Shown: positions 41,906 through 53,369 of the stretch, piece after piece
Position numbering within the stretch: the first letter of the stretch is position 1
Layout: every line of letters begins with the position of its first letter
From: Escherichia coli
GTDB taxonomy: Bacteria; Pseudomonadota; Gammaproteobacteria; Enterobacterales; Enterobacteriaceae
Assembly: GCF_011881725.1 (NCBI RefSeq)
Contig: NZ_JAATUR010000032.1
Coordinates: 1 to 59,030, forward strand
Direction: 5' to 3'
Length of the DNA stretch: 59,030 nt
Translations under genes and position numbers: made by a program
The notes under the pieces: generated by a model
What the model saw: only the letters and a program-made list of their open reading frames with translations
The model's database searches: none
What the model was told of the DNA's origin: nothing

Positions 41906-43192
41906 ATGAAGATAGCGACGATAAAAACTGGGCTTGCTTCACTGGCGATGCTGCCGGGACTGGTAATGGCTGCACCTGCGGTGGCCGATAAAGCCGACAA
42001 TGCGTTTATGATGATTTGCACTGCGCTGGTGCTGTTTATGACTATTCCGGGGATTGCCCTGTTTTACGGTGGGTTGATTCGCGGTAAAAACGTGCTGTCG
42101 ATGCTGACGCAGGTGACCGTGACGTTTGCGCTGGTCTGTATTCTCTGGGTTGTTTACGGCTACTCGCTGGCGTTTGGCGAGGGCAACAATTTCTTTGGCA
42201 ACATTAACTGGTTGATGCTGAAAAATATCGAACTGACGGCGGTGATGGGCAGTATTTATCAGTACATCCACGTGGCGTTTCAGGGATCGTTTGCCTGCAT
42301 TACCGTCGGCTTGATCGTTGGGGCGCTGGCGGAACGGATCCGCTTCTCAGCTGTGCTTATCTTCGTGGTGGTGTGGCTGACGCTCTCCTACATTCCAATT
42401 GCGCATATGGTATGGGGCGGCGGTTTGCTGGCTTCTCACGGTGCGCTGGATTTCGCGGGTGGTACGGTGGTGCATATTAACGCTGCAATCGCTGGTCTGG
42501 TGGGGGCGTATCTGGTTGGTAAGCGTGTGGGCTTCGGCAAAGAGGCATTTAAACCACACAATCTGCCGATGGTCTTTACTGGTACTGCCATTCTCTATAT
42601 CGGTTGGTTTGGCTTTAACGCCGGGTCAGCGGGCACGGCAAATGAAATCGCGGCACTGGCATTTGTGAATACCGTAGTGGCAACGGCGGCGGCAATTCTT
42701 GGCTGGATCTTCGGGGAATGGGCGCTGCGCGGTAAGCCTTCACTGTTGGGGGCGTGTTCTGGTGCGATTGCCGGTCTGGTCGGCGTGACGCCAGCCTGTG
42801 GCTACATTGGTGTTGGCGGCGCGTTGATTATCGGCGTGGTGGCTGGTCTGGCGGGCTTGTGGGGCGTTACCATGTTGAAACGCCTGCTGCGGGTGGATGA
42901 TCCCTGCGATGTCTTTGGGGTGCACGGCGTTTGTGGCATTGTCGGCTGTATCATGACCGGGATTTTTGCCGCCAGCTCGCTGGGTGGCGTAGGCTTCGCT
43001 GAAGGTGTGACGATGGGCCATCAGTTACTGGTACAGCTGGAAAGCATTGCAATTACTATTGTCTGGTCTGGTGTGGTGGCATTTATCGGCTACAAACTGG
43101 CGGATCTGACAGTTGGTTTGCGTGTGCCAGAGGAGCAGGAGCGCGAAGGGCTGGACGTCAACAGTCACGGCGAAAATGCCTATAACGCATAA
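41906..43192 (+). CDS. amtB: Ammonium transporter AmtB
   Basis: AmtB is the trimeric inner-membrane ammonium channel. The 428-residue precursor begins with a cleaved signal peptide (about 1-22, ending VMAAPAVADK), as known for E. coli AmtB, followed by eleven transmembrane helices. The twin-His pore residues lie in SHGALDFAGG (His168, mature numbering) and VHGVCGIVG (His318). The phenylalanine gate region and the cytoplasmic tail that contacts GlnK are present. It is co-transcribed with glnK from the sigma-54 promoter. Confidence 0.97.
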   Translation: MKIATIKTGLASLAMLPGLVMAAPAVADKADNAFMMICTALVLFMTIPGIALFYGGLIRGKNVLSMLTQVTVTFALVCILWVVYGYSLAFGEGNNFFGNINWLMLKNIELTAVMGSIYQYIHVAFQGSFACITVGLIVGALAERIRFSAVLIFVVVWLTLSYIPIAHMVWGGGLLASHGALDFAGGTVVHINAAIAGLVGAYLVGKRVGFGKEAFKPHNLPMVFTGTAILYIGWFGFNAGSAGTANEIAALAFVNTVVATAAAILGWIFGEWALRGKPSLLGACSGAIAGLVGVTPACGYIGVGGALIIGVVAGLAGLWGVTMLKRLLRVDDPCDVFGVHGVCGIVGCIMTGIFAASSLGGVGFAEGVTMGHQLLVQLESIAITIVWSGVVAFIGYKLADLTVGLRVPEEQEREGLDVNSHGENAYNA

Positions 43193-43202
43193 ACATTACT
43201 GC

Positions 43203-43243
43203 AAAAAAATAGCCGGACGGTTTTCACCTCCGGCTGTTTTTTT
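43203..43243. terminator. Bidirectional terminator between amtB and tesB
   Basis: AGCCGG (43211-43216) and CCGGCT (43230-43235), with T runs on the plus strand after and A runs before, can end both the glnK-amtB message and the convergent tesB message. Confidence 0.8.
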
Positions 43244-44102
43244 AATTATGATTACGCATTACCCCTTCCTGAACGGTCGAGGCAACCAGCACTCCGTCCT
43301 GAGTATAAAACTCACCGCGCACAAATCCTCTGGCGCTGGAAGCCGAGGTGCTCTCCACGCTATACAGTAGCCATTCGTTTAAATTAAATGGTCGATGGAA
43401 CCACATGGAATGGTCAATGGTGGCAATCTGAATTCCCGGTTCGAGAAAACCGATGCCGTGCGGCTGTAGGGCAACAGGCAGGAAGTTAAGATCAGAAGCG
43501 TAACCGAGCAGATATTGATGAACACGCAGGTCATCCGGCACACTACCATTTGCGCGGATCCACACCTGACGATGCGGTTCTGCGACGTGCCCTTTCAGCG
43601 GGTTATGAAATTCTACCGGGCGGACTTCCAGCGGACGATCGCAGATAAATTTATCTTTCAGCACTGGCGGCAGCAGGTGCGCCAGCGACTGGGCGATCTG
43701 TGTTTCCGAAGGTAAACCATCAGGCGCTGGGGATGGAGGCATCTCTTTTTGGTGTTCGAATCCAGCCTCTGGCGCTTGGAATGACGCTGTCATATAAAAA
43801 ATGGGTTTGCCATTCTGAATCGCTGCCACACGGCGGGCACTGAAACTGTTGCCGTCGCGCAGTGTTTCGACATCATAAATAATCGGCTTCTTGCTATCGC
43901 CAGGGCGAAGAAAGTAGCTGTGAAACGAATGTACCAGCCGCTCTTCTGGAACCGTCTCTTTTGCTGCATACAATGCCTGACCCACGACCTGGCCGCCAAA
44001 CACCTGGCGTAAACCTAAATCTTCACTCTGGCCGCGAAAGAGTCCTTCCTCAATTTTTTCCAGATTCAACAATGTCAGTAAATTTTTTAAGGCCTGACTC
44101 AT
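43242..44102 (-). CDS. tesB: Acyl-CoA thioesterase II
   Basis: TesB hydrolyses a broad range of acyl-CoAs, from medium to long chain, in the cytosol; its physiological role is modest. The 286-residue protein is a double hot-dog fold. The N-terminal half contains [21 protein letters not shown] (about 22-42). The C-terminal half contains the active-site region [10 protein letters not shown] (Asp204) with Thr and Gln partners further on (about 228 and 278). The ATG at 44102 is chosen, giving [15 protein letters not shown]; an open reading exists 11 codons upstream. It differs from K-12 around residues 125-128 from memory. It is convergent with amtB. Confidence 0.96.
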   Translation of the reverse strand: MSQALKNLLTLLNLEKIEEGLFRGQSEDLGLRQVFGGQVVGQALYAAKETVPEERLVHSFHSYFLRPGDSKKPIIYDVETLRDGNSFSARRVAAIQNGKPIFYMTASFQAPEAGFEHQKEMPPSPAPDGLPSETQIAQSLAHLLPPVLKDKFICDRPLEVRPVEFHNPLKGHVAEPHRQVWIRANGSVPDDLRVHQYLLGYASDLNFLPVALQPHGIGFLEPGIQIATIDHSMWFHRPFNLNEWLLYSVESTSASSARGFVRGEFYTQDGVLVASTVQEGVMRNHN

Positions 44103-44319
44103 ATTAACTCTCCAGTAACAAAGCTGCCGCAGCAAGCCAAAGTGAGTTGAGTATAACGCAATTTTGCCACTGGTCCGATGGGTGCAATAGTCTGAATTAC
44201 GGGCTAATTACAGGCGGAAATGCGTGATGTGTGCCACACTTGTGATGTTACTACTTTGTTAACCACTCTTCCGGCGAGGAAAGTTAGCCCGCTGGTGCAT
44301 TGATAATAAGGAGAAGTGA

Positions 44320-44892
44320 ATGAAACTCGTGCACATGGCCAGTGGTTTAGCCGTTGCGATTGCGTTGGCGGCTTGCGCAGATAAAAGCGCGGATATTCAG
44401 ACGCCAGCACCGGCTGCAAATACGTCTATTTCAGCAACACAACAACCTGCTATCCAGCAACCGAATGTCTCCGGTACCGTCTGGATCCGTCAGAAAGTCG
44501 CATTGCCGCCTGATGCCGTGCTGACCGTGACACTTTCTGACGCGTCATTAGCCGATGCACCGTCAAAAGTGCTGGCGCAGAAAGCGGTGCGCACCGAAGG
44601 TAAACAGTCGCCATTCAGCTTTGTTCTGCCATTTAACCCGGCAGACGTTCAGCCGAACGCGCGTATTCTGTTGAGTGCGGCGATTACCGTGAACGATAAA
44701 CTGGTATTTATCACCGATACCGTTCAGCCGGTGATCAACCAGGGCGGGACCAAAGCTGACCTGACATTGGTGCCGGTACAGCAAACCGCCGTGCCGGTCC
44801 AGGCCAGCGGTGGCGCAACGACTACCGTACCTTCGACTTCACCCACCCAGGTGAATCCGTCTTCGGCAGTTCCTGCTCCTACGCAATATTAA
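44320..44892 (+). CDS. ybaY: Lipoprotein YbaY (YscW-like)
   Basis: YbaY is a 190-residue predicted outer-membrane lipoprotein. The signal peptide ends with lipobox LAAC, Cys19 lipidated; the next residue is Ala. A Ser/Thr/Gln/Pro-rich linker is followed by a domain (about 45-150: VSGTVWIRQKVALPPDAVL onward) of the type III secretion lipochaperone YscW family, then a Thr/Ser/Pro-rich tail. It is known as a DUF-type protein linked to membrane stress and glycerol/osmotic phenotypes in some screens; no mechanism is established. AAGGAGAAGTGA precedes the ATG. Confidence 0.92.
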   Translation: MKLVHMASGLAVAIALAACADKSADIQTPAPAANTSISATQQPAIQQPNVSGTVWIRQKVALPPDAVLTVTLSDASLADAPSKVLAQKAVRTEGKQSPFSFVLPFNPADVQPNARILLSAAITVNDKLVFITDTVQPVINQGGTKADLTLVPVQQTAVPVQASGGATTTVPSTSPTQVNPSSAVPAPTQY

Positions 44893-44900
44893 GCGAAGTT

Positions 44901-44924
44901 AACCCTCTCCGCCCGGAGAGGGTT
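44901..44924. repeat. Perfect 10-bp hairpin between ybaY and atl
   Basis: AACCCTCTCC (44901-44910) and GGAGAGGGTT (44915-44924) are exact complements around GCCC. No T tract follows on either side, and the right arm overlaps the atl stop codon. It may stabilise both convergent messages. Confidence 0.75.
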
Positions 44925-45312
44925 AGTAGTTCCAGCGATAACGTTGTAAGTCGATTTGCCCGTTTCCTGATACCATCACACCTTCTGCCAGCAATGCCTG
45001 CCGTTGACGTTGTAAATCCGGTCCAGTTAGCGAAATTGTGCCATGGCGATTAACCACCCTATGCCAGGGTAAAGTGCTTCCTTCGGGGAGACGCTTTAAC
45101 ACACCGCCCACCTGGCGCGCGGCGCGGGGTGATCCCGCCAGTTTTGCGACATCACCGTAAGTGGTGACATAGCCTTCGGGAATAGCGGCTACGATTTGCC
45201 AGACGCGTTGGGGAAATGAATCTTCTTTTTCCATCTTTTCTTCCTGAGGTAATTTTTCAGCATAATCTGGAAAAACGTCCGAGTGAAGCCGCATTGCGCA
45301 AGAAACCAGCAT
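44923..45312 (-). CDS. atl: Alkyltransferase-like protein Atl (YbaZ)
   Basis: Atl binds O6-alkylguanine in DNA and flags it for nucleotide excision repair, but cannot itself remove the alkyl group. The active-site motif reads PWHRVV: Trp replaces the acceptor Cys of the PCHRV motif of Ogt/Ada (Trp83 in this numbering). The recognition helix AARQVGGVLKRLP is conserved. Start: the long 129-residue form (ATG at 45312) matches the K-12 annotation I remember but has no clear ribosome binding site. An internal ATG at 45234 (MEKEDSFPQRVW, 103 residues) follows CAGGAAGAAAAG and begins at the domain boundary, so it may be the true start. Confidence 0.92.
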   Translation of the reverse strand: MLVSCAMRLHSDVFPDYAEKLPQEEKMEKEDSFPQRVWQIVAAIPEGYVTTYGDVAKLAGSPRAARQVGGVLKRLPEGSTLPWHRVVNRHGTISLTGPDLQRQRQALLAEGVMVSGNGQIDLQRYRWNY

Positions 45313-45327
45313 CTGGCACGCAATGGG

Positions 45328-45363
45328 TTGCAATTAGCAGGGGCAGCAGTGATAATGCGCCTG
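45328..45363 (+). promoter_or_regulatory. ffs promoter
   Basis: TTGCAA (45328-45333) and GATAAT (45351-45356) are 17 bp apart, followed by the GC-rich discriminator GCGCCTGC, typical of stringently controlled stable RNA genes. The predicted start near 45363 leaves about 25 nt of 5' leader to be removed by RNase P before the mature RNA. Confidence 0.8.
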
Positions 45364-45388
45364 CGCGTTGGTTCTCAACGCTCTCAAT

Positions 45389-45502
45389 GGGGGCTCTGTT
45401 GGTTCTCCCGCAACGCTACTCTGTTTACCAGGTCAGGTCCGGAAGGAAGCAGCCAAGGCAGATGACGCGTGTGCCGGGATGTAGCTGGCAGGGCCCCCAC
45501 CC
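45389..45502 (+). ncRNA. ffs: 4.5S RNA of the signal recognition particle
   Basis: This is the 114-nt 4.5S RNA, which with Ffh forms the SRP that targets inner-membrane proteins. The ends GGGGGCTCTG and CAGGGCCCCC pair to form the terminal stem. The conserved SRP domain IV is present: CAGGTCAGGTCCGGAAGG with the GGAA tetraloop, and the asymmetric loop AGCAGCCAAGGCAG. It matches the E. coli RNA as I recall it over its length. It is transcribed divergently from atl. Confidence 0.98.
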
Positions 45503-45612
45503 ATTTCTGCCTCCCACCGTTTCGTCAAAAAATCCCAATATGGCTAAACTTTAACCACAACTGACGTCGCAAGAATTGTCTGGCTACGCAGTACGCTTCG
45601 GAGGTATGTCTG

Positions 45613-45966
45613 ATGAAGTATGTTGATGGTTTTGTGGTTGCTGTTCCCGCCGACAAAAAGGATGCTTATCGGGAAATGGCCGCTAAGGCGGCACCACTAT
45701 TTAAAGAATTTGGCGCACTTCGAATAGTCGAATGCTGGGCCAGCGATGTGCCGAATGGCAAAGTGACAGATTTTCGTATGGCGGTGAAAGCGGAAGAGAA
45801 TGAAGAGGTGGTCTTTAGCTGGATTGAATATCCTTCCAAAGAGGTCCGCGACGCTGCCAACCAGAAAATGATGTCGGACCCACGGATGAAAGAGTTTGGT
45901 GAGTCCATGCCGTTTGATGGTAAACGAATGATTTATGGCGGATTCGAGTCAATCATCGACGAGTAG
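45613..45966 (+). CDS. ybaA: DUF1428-family protein YbaA
   Basis: YbaA is a 117-residue cytosolic protein of the DUF1428 family, an alpha/beta-barrel dimer fold related to small monooxygenase-like proteins; its function is unknown. Family features seen are MKYVDGFVVAVPADKKDAY at the start, IVECWASDVPNGKVTDF in the middle and MPFDGKRMIYGGFE near the end. The ATG follows CGGAGGTATGTC. It is monocistronic and convergent with pdeB. Confidence 0.94.
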   Translation: MKYVDGFVVAVPADKKDAYREMAAKAAPLFKEFGALRIVECWASDVPNGKVTDFRMAVKAEENEEVVFSWIEYPSKEVRDAANQKMMSDPRMKEFGESMPFDGKRMIYGGFESIIDE

Positions 45967-46003
45967 CGTGACGGACTGTGCGGCGTGCCGCCAGCCCCAA
46001 AGT

Positions 46004-47554
46004 TCACATATGGCGTTCTGCCCAGCGTAAAAATTCCTCTTTCGGCAATGCTTTGCTGTATAACCATCCCTGACCGTAATCCACACCATGCTGACGTAAC
46101 CACTCTTCTTGTTTTTTGGTTTCGATACCTTCAGCCACCATTTTCAGCTTCAGTGTTTTTGCCATTTCGATGATATGTGGTGTGACATTTTTATATTCCA
46201 GCGCATCAACGAAAGATTTATCAATCTTCAGAATGTCGACATCAAGATCCTGTAAATAACTTAAACTGGAATAACCAGTACCAAAATCATCCAGATAAAT
46301 TTCATGACCTGCTTGCCGGTAGCGAGAAATTATCGGGGCGCTGATTTTCGGATCGGCAAACTCGCGTTCAGTGAGTTCAAGAGCGATCTGCCTGGGATTA
46401 ACCTTGTAGTGATTGATCATTTCACCCAGCAATTGCGGAATTTTTTCTGAGGCGAGTACGGTGGATTCAAGATTGATCGAAATATGCTGCTGCGGATGCT
46501 GACGCAACCAGTCGCCCATATCTTCAAAGACCTTTTTGATAATAAGCAGAGTCAGAGATTCTGACAGGCCAGTTTGTTGCGCCAGCGGGATAAAACTGTC
46601 CGGTGACAACCAGCTACCGTCTGTCTGCGGCCAGCGCGCCAGTGCTTCGGCTCCTACTATCTTTCCATTCGATAAGGAAATAATAGGCTGATAGTGCACG
46701 CAAATATCCCGGTTTTCGATTGCATCCTGCAGGCGATGATGAGGTGATTGGATACGGCGTAAAATCCGCAGGACGAACATTGCCGCCAATAGGCCAATTA
46801 ACAATCCTACAGGCAACCAGATAAAGGCCTGCCGATACCAACCTTTTTGTAACGTTTTCGTCGAAGCCCAGGTAATGATGGAAATGTTCATCTCAGGGAG
46901 AGGCAGGATATCGAAAAAGATGCCATTTTTTTCGATGTGTTCACCCGGTGTTTTTTGTAGCTGGGTAATAATTCCCTGGGCTATTTCGTCACTACTGGTA
47001 ATGACAATGTTATGCGCATTGCCAATAATCGCGGCATCGATTTGCCATGCGCTATAAGGAATCACATCTATAAATGAGGCGGGGTCAATCATCACTATAT
47101 AATGTGCGGTTCCCATCGCGACCATATAGCGGATAATACCTAAATCGTTATGCGAGGTTAACCATGCCCGATAACCATCGTTCGATATTGTATCTGGCTC
47201 GGGAAAGGTATCCGGCGGACTTTTATGTTCCAGAGAAGAGCACTGAGGAACGTTGTTATCGACATAGACCACTTCCTTAATGTATCGATAGCTATAAGCT
47301 ACCCAGCGCATTTCCATTAGGTGAGCCTCGCTACAGGCTGCGCCTTGCCATTTTTCCAGTTCTTGTAGTGCATCCTTACCTTGCGACGCCACTTTATTGG
47401 CACGAATAGCGACGCGGGATGAGTAGGTATGCAGCTCCTTAACAAATGACGTTTCTACCTGTTGATAAGCCAGCCAGATGCTTAAGCCCACAGGCAAAAG
47501 AACGGAAAGGATCAGTACTCCTGAAATTAGACTGACCAGATGTCGTATTCTCAC
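46004..47554 (-). CDS. pdeB: Cyclic-di-GMP phosphodiesterase PdeB (YlaB)
   Basis: PdeB is an inner-membrane cyclic-di-GMP phosphodiesterase. The 516-residue protein has an N-terminal transmembrane helix (about 8-28), a periplasmic CSS-type sensor domain (about 30-230) with the conserved Cys-Ser-Ser (QCSSLE), a second membrane helix (about 235-262) and a cytoplasmic EAL domain (about 270-510). Catalytic signatures visible are GAEALARW (the EAL motif), SINLEST, ELTE, DDFGTGYSS and KIDKSFV. In CSS proteins the cysteines form a DsbA-dependent disulfide that silences activity. GTG at 47554 is chosen because AAGGA lies 7 nt upstream; an ATG two codons earlier is an alternative. Residue differences from K-12 are frequent, from memory. 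Confidence 0.94.
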   Translation of the reverse strand: MRIRHLVSLISGVLILSVLLPVGLSIWLAYQQVETSFVKELHTYSSRVAIRANKVASQGKDALQELEKWQGAACSEAHLMEMRWVAYSYRYIKEVVYVDNNVPQCSSLEHKSPPDTFPEPDTISNDGYRAWLTSHNDLGIIRYMVAMGTAHYIVMIDPASFIDVIPYSAWQIDAAIIGNAHNIVITSSDEIAQGIITQLQKTPGEHIEKNGIFFDILPLPEMNISIITWASTKTLQKGWYRQAFIWLPVGLLIGLLAAMFVLRILRRIQSPHHRLQDAIENRDICVHYQPIISLSNGKIVGAEALARWPQTDGSWLSPDSFIPLAQQTGLSESLTLLIIKKVFEDMGDWLRQHPQQHISINLESTVLASEKIPQLLGEMINHYKVNPRQIALELTEREFADPKISAPIISRYRQAGHEIYLDDFGTGYSSLSYLQDLDVDILKIDKSFVDALEYKNVTPHIIEMAKTLKLKMVAEGIETKKQEEWLRQHGVDYGQGWLYSKALPKEEFLRWAERHM

Positions 47555-47716
47555 CAGCATGTCCTTATTTACGCAGCGTAGGCAAAGTATATCCAATAGC
47601 GAAAAAGGCATGCAAAAAGATAAGTGATGCGGGGATTTTCGTGAAATGAGTATGTGGCAACGATTGTTGTCAATTCACCAGGCTGGGATGTTTACGCCTG
47701 GTGAGAGCGATACAAC

Positions 47717-48187
47717 TTATGATGTCGCTTCGGTACGGGCGAGAGTGAAAATATCGTAAAAAGACAACTCACCTTTACGAGCGATCATTTTCTGCAGCTG
47801 TTTTTTGTGAATGTCCGCGACACGCGGCGAGTTCAGAATAGCTTCAACCAATGCAGTTGGAACAAAGCGTGTGTTGTACCATTCGCCGTTGTAGCAAACC
47901 CGGAAATCCAGAACGTCGATATCTTCGTAATGGTATCGCGGATAAACGTCAAAAAAGAAGAAACCGTTAAGCAGGATGAACAATACCACCAGGAGCCAGA
48001 CTGAACCAACCAGCGTTTCAGACTGCAACATCACAGCCAGAGTGGCAAAAAAAGCGACATACATGCCGATAAACAGCCCCGGATGTTTACGGATAAAACT
48101 GATACTAAAGCGAGGTTTGTTATCACGTTTTTCGTGTACATTCAGTGCATCAATTGTTTCGGTCAGCAGGCGTTGTATTTCAGTCAT
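47717..48187 (-). CDS. ylaC: Predicted inner-membrane protein YlaC
   Basis: YlaC is a 156-residue protein of unknown function. Two closely spaced hydrophobic helices occupy about 40-60 and 63-82 ([18 protein letters not shown] and [16 protein letters not shown]). Charged cytoplasmic segments flank them. The ATG at 48187 follows AAAGGCAAAAG and gives MTEIQRLL. It is monocistronic between pdeB and maa, all on the same strand. No motif gives a function. Confidence 0.91.
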   Translation of the reverse strand: MTEIQRLLTETIDALNVHEKRDNKPRFSISFIRKHPGLFIGMYVAFFATLAVMLQSETLVGSVWLLVVLFILLNGFFFFDVYPRYHYEDIDVLDFRVCYNGEWYNTRFVPTALVEAILNSPRVADIHKKQLQKMIARKGELSFYDIFTLARTEATS

Positions 48188-48300
48188 CTTTTGCCTTTGT
48201 GGTATCTGCAACTTTTCAAGGAACACCCTATTTTAACGTGGGAATCATATGATGAAAGTAACAGATTAACCACAATTTTGCATAACAGTTGCAACTGTGG

Positions 48301-48852
48301 TTACAGTTTTTTAATAACAGCGGCCGGGTTACCGCCCACGACAACGTTAGCCGGAACATCTTTTGTGACGACTGCGCCAGAGGCCACCACGACGTTATCG
48401 CCAATGGTCACACCAGGATTAATGACAGCACGTCCGCCAATCCAGACGTTATTACCGATAGTCACAGGTTTTCCCAATTCAGCGCCACTATTACGTTCCA
48501 CTGGGTCGACAGGGTGCGTTGCGGTATAAATGTGAACACCTGGTGCCAACATGCAATTGTCACCGATACGAATTGGGCAGACATCGAGCATCACGCAATC
48601 GAAGTTGGCGTAAAACCCTTTGCCCAAAAATATGTTATAGCCATAGTCGCAGCGAAAAGAGGGCTCGATATAAGCATCTGCTACCTGACCGAATAAATCG
48701 GTGAGAATTTTCTGGCGTAATGTTTGTTCTTCCGGTGCGGAATGATTGTATTGGTGAATAAGCTGACGAGCGCGCAGGCGATCGCGAGATAACTCCTCAT
48801 CTGCCGAGTGATACAACTCACCAGCAATCATCTTTTCTTTTTCTGTGCTCAT
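48301..48852 (-). CDS. maa: Maltose O-acetyltransferase
   Basis: Maa transfers acetyl from acetyl-CoA to maltose, glucose and similar sugars, possibly to detoxify excess sugar. The 183-residue protein is a left-handed beta-helix (LbetaH) acetyltransferase of the LacA/NodL type. It has the N-terminal Mac domain (about 5-60) and hexapeptide repeats (about 75-180: [20 protein letters not shown], then [20 protein letters not shown]). The catalytic His is in YTATHPVD. The sequence differs from K-12 Maa at many positions from memory (for example [11 protein letters not shown] and KGFYANF), clearly more than its neighbours do. Confidence 0.95.
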   Translation of the reverse strand: MSTEKEKMIAGELYHSADEELSRDRLRARQLIHQYNHSAPEEQTLRQKILTDLFGQVADAYIEPSFRCDYGYNIFLGKGFYANFDCVMLDVCPIRIGDNCMLAPGVHIYTATHPVDPVERNSGAELGKPVTIGNNVWIGGRAVINPGVTIGDNVVVASGAVVTKDVPANVVVGGNPAAVIKKL

Positions 48853-49022
48853 GACTGACCTCCTGTTGCTGAAAATGCGGCAACACGGTAAAGCGAAAAG
48901 TCAGTTAAGAGTACGTTCACGTCTCCTGAGTGTGACGAAGATCACATGCAGTATGCTTTTATTACGAATAATATAATAACGTTAATAAACAGACGGTTAG
49001 ATCTTCGACGTCTGCTATTTAA

Positions 49023-49241
49023 TTACCGAATAAATTTCCACACAGAGGAGGGGATCTTGTCGTACAGTTTATTCATGGTCAATTCTGCGAGGCGGTGATC
49101 AGCGGCTGAGTAAAATACCGCCAGTTCATTATCTGATAATTCGTATTTATTTTTCTCGATAACACGCTCAAGCGTGTCAATTGTCTGGCAACGACGCAGA
49201 CGCATCAAATAATCGATTTTCGTTAAAGGTTTATCGGACAT
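49023..49241 (-). CDS. hha: Hemolysin expression-modulating protein Hha
   Basis: Hha is a 72-residue nucleoid-associated helical protein that binds H-NS and helps it silence horizontally acquired genes such as haemolysin. The sequence [20 protein letters not shown] to SSVWKFIR is the full family length. The YmoA/Hha basic and acidic surfaces are intact. The ATG at 49241 is chosen over one 4 codons upstream. It is the second gene of tomB-hha, 25 bp after tomB. The pair behaves as a toxin-antitoxin-like module affecting biofilm formation. Confidence 0.96.
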   Translation of the reverse strand: MSDKPLTKIDYLMRLRRCQTIDTLERVIEKNKYELSDNELAVFYSAADHRLAELTMNKLYDKIPSSVWKFIR

Positions 49242-49266
49242 ACTTCTACCCATGGTTGTAATAATT

Positions 49267-49641
49267 CTAACAAGATAAACTCGCAGGATTCTCTTTAGTA
49301 GCGTTCACAAAACAACGGAACAGGCGATTACCTGACTTCCGCCATTTCTGGAGATCCTGCATATTAATACCATAACTACTGAACAACATAAAGGTGTCGT
49401 CCAGATATTCATCTAACTGCTCAATGAGCTTATTGTCTTCATTATACTTAATTTTGTAATTAAGTGCGAAGGTCGCTATATGCTCAATGAGTTCATTAAG
49501 CTGCAGATTGATGGCCGAGGTAGGGTCGTTAACCCAACCATGGTTACTTTCTTCAAGGTTTGCAAGACAGTCATGATACAAGGTTTCGCAGAGAAATTTA
49601 AGTTGCGCGATATCATGTCTTTTTGGTGAGTATTCATCCAT
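49267..49641 (-). CDS. tomB: Hha antitoxin-like biofilm modulator TomB (YbaJ)
   Basis: TomB is a 124-residue partner of Hha. It destabilises or oxidises Hha in an oxygen-dependent way and counteracts its toxicity. It is mostly helical and has a Cys near 117, in RCFVNAT, the conserved cysteine held responsible for attack on Hha, plus a C-terminal Cys. The ATG at 49641 begins [10 protein letters not shown]. It precedes hha in the same operon. Confidence 0.95.
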   Translation of the reverse strand: MDEYSPKRHDIAQLKFLCETLYHDCLANLEESNHGWVNDPTSAINLQLNELIEHIATFALNYKIKYNEDNKLIEQLDEYLDDTFMLFSSYGINMQDLQKWRKSGNRLFRCFVNATKENPASLSC

Positions 49642-50197
49642 AACGCGTCCCCCTTCTTAGCGGTTGAACTAACGGACACCTTTTGGGATGGAAAACTTAC
49701 AGACCGGGCCTTGCCTCTCACTTGTTAGATTAACTATAAGCTACTCTTTGGCGGTTTTCATCGTATTATTACGAAAAATTACAATTAGGATGAAGAGAGG
49801 GAAAAGAGACTCTTCCTCATTCCAGCGTTGGCTACGTAATGATAAAGCATTTTGTCTGATGCTATTCATAACATAACGTAATCATGATGTTTGAGGGTGA
49901 TAAAATGGTCTGACGATTTGCCACACCTAATACCCAGGATTGCTCTGATTATGATGTAATTGACATGAACAAATAAGGCATTGCCGCAAATAATTAAGAA
50001 TAGCCTCTAGATGCCTATGGGTTATTAAATCCATCGGTGCTACTTAATATAAATTAACTAACAATAAGTATTTTTTATGAATTTTATGCGGTGTTAAAAC
50101 TAATTTACGTTTGAAATTATTAACTATAAACATTTTGACATTAAGATTACGGGTATAAAAAAGGCCGCTTGCGCGGCCTTAGTGATTATGAAGTTAA
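49642..50197. other. 556-bp AT-rich gap between tomB and acrB
   Basis: No gene is supported here. The end next to tomB (about 49690-49790) should hold the tomB-hha promoter, with a plausible -10 (TATAGT on the minus strand near 49734). The middle (49900-50150) is markedly AT-rich (for example TAATATAAATTAACTAACA), typical of H-NS-bound DNA, which would suit hha-tomB autoregulation. The end next to acrB holds its terminator. Confidence 0.5.
50152..50181 (-). terminator. Terminator after acrB
   Basis: AAGGCCGC (50161-50168) and GCGGCCTT (50173-50180) pair around TTGC. On the minus strand the stem is followed by TTTTTTAT, ending acrAB transcription 17 bp after the acrB stop. Confidence 0.88.
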
Positions 50198-53350
<3,153 letters not shown>

Positions 53351-53369
53351 TTAACGGCTCCTGTTTAAG

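Noticed and set aside
49688..49876. 62-codon plus-strand frame in the tomB-acrB gap
   Set aside because: It has no ribosome binding site, no recognisable start context and no resemblance to a known small protein; the region is better explained as the tomB promoter.
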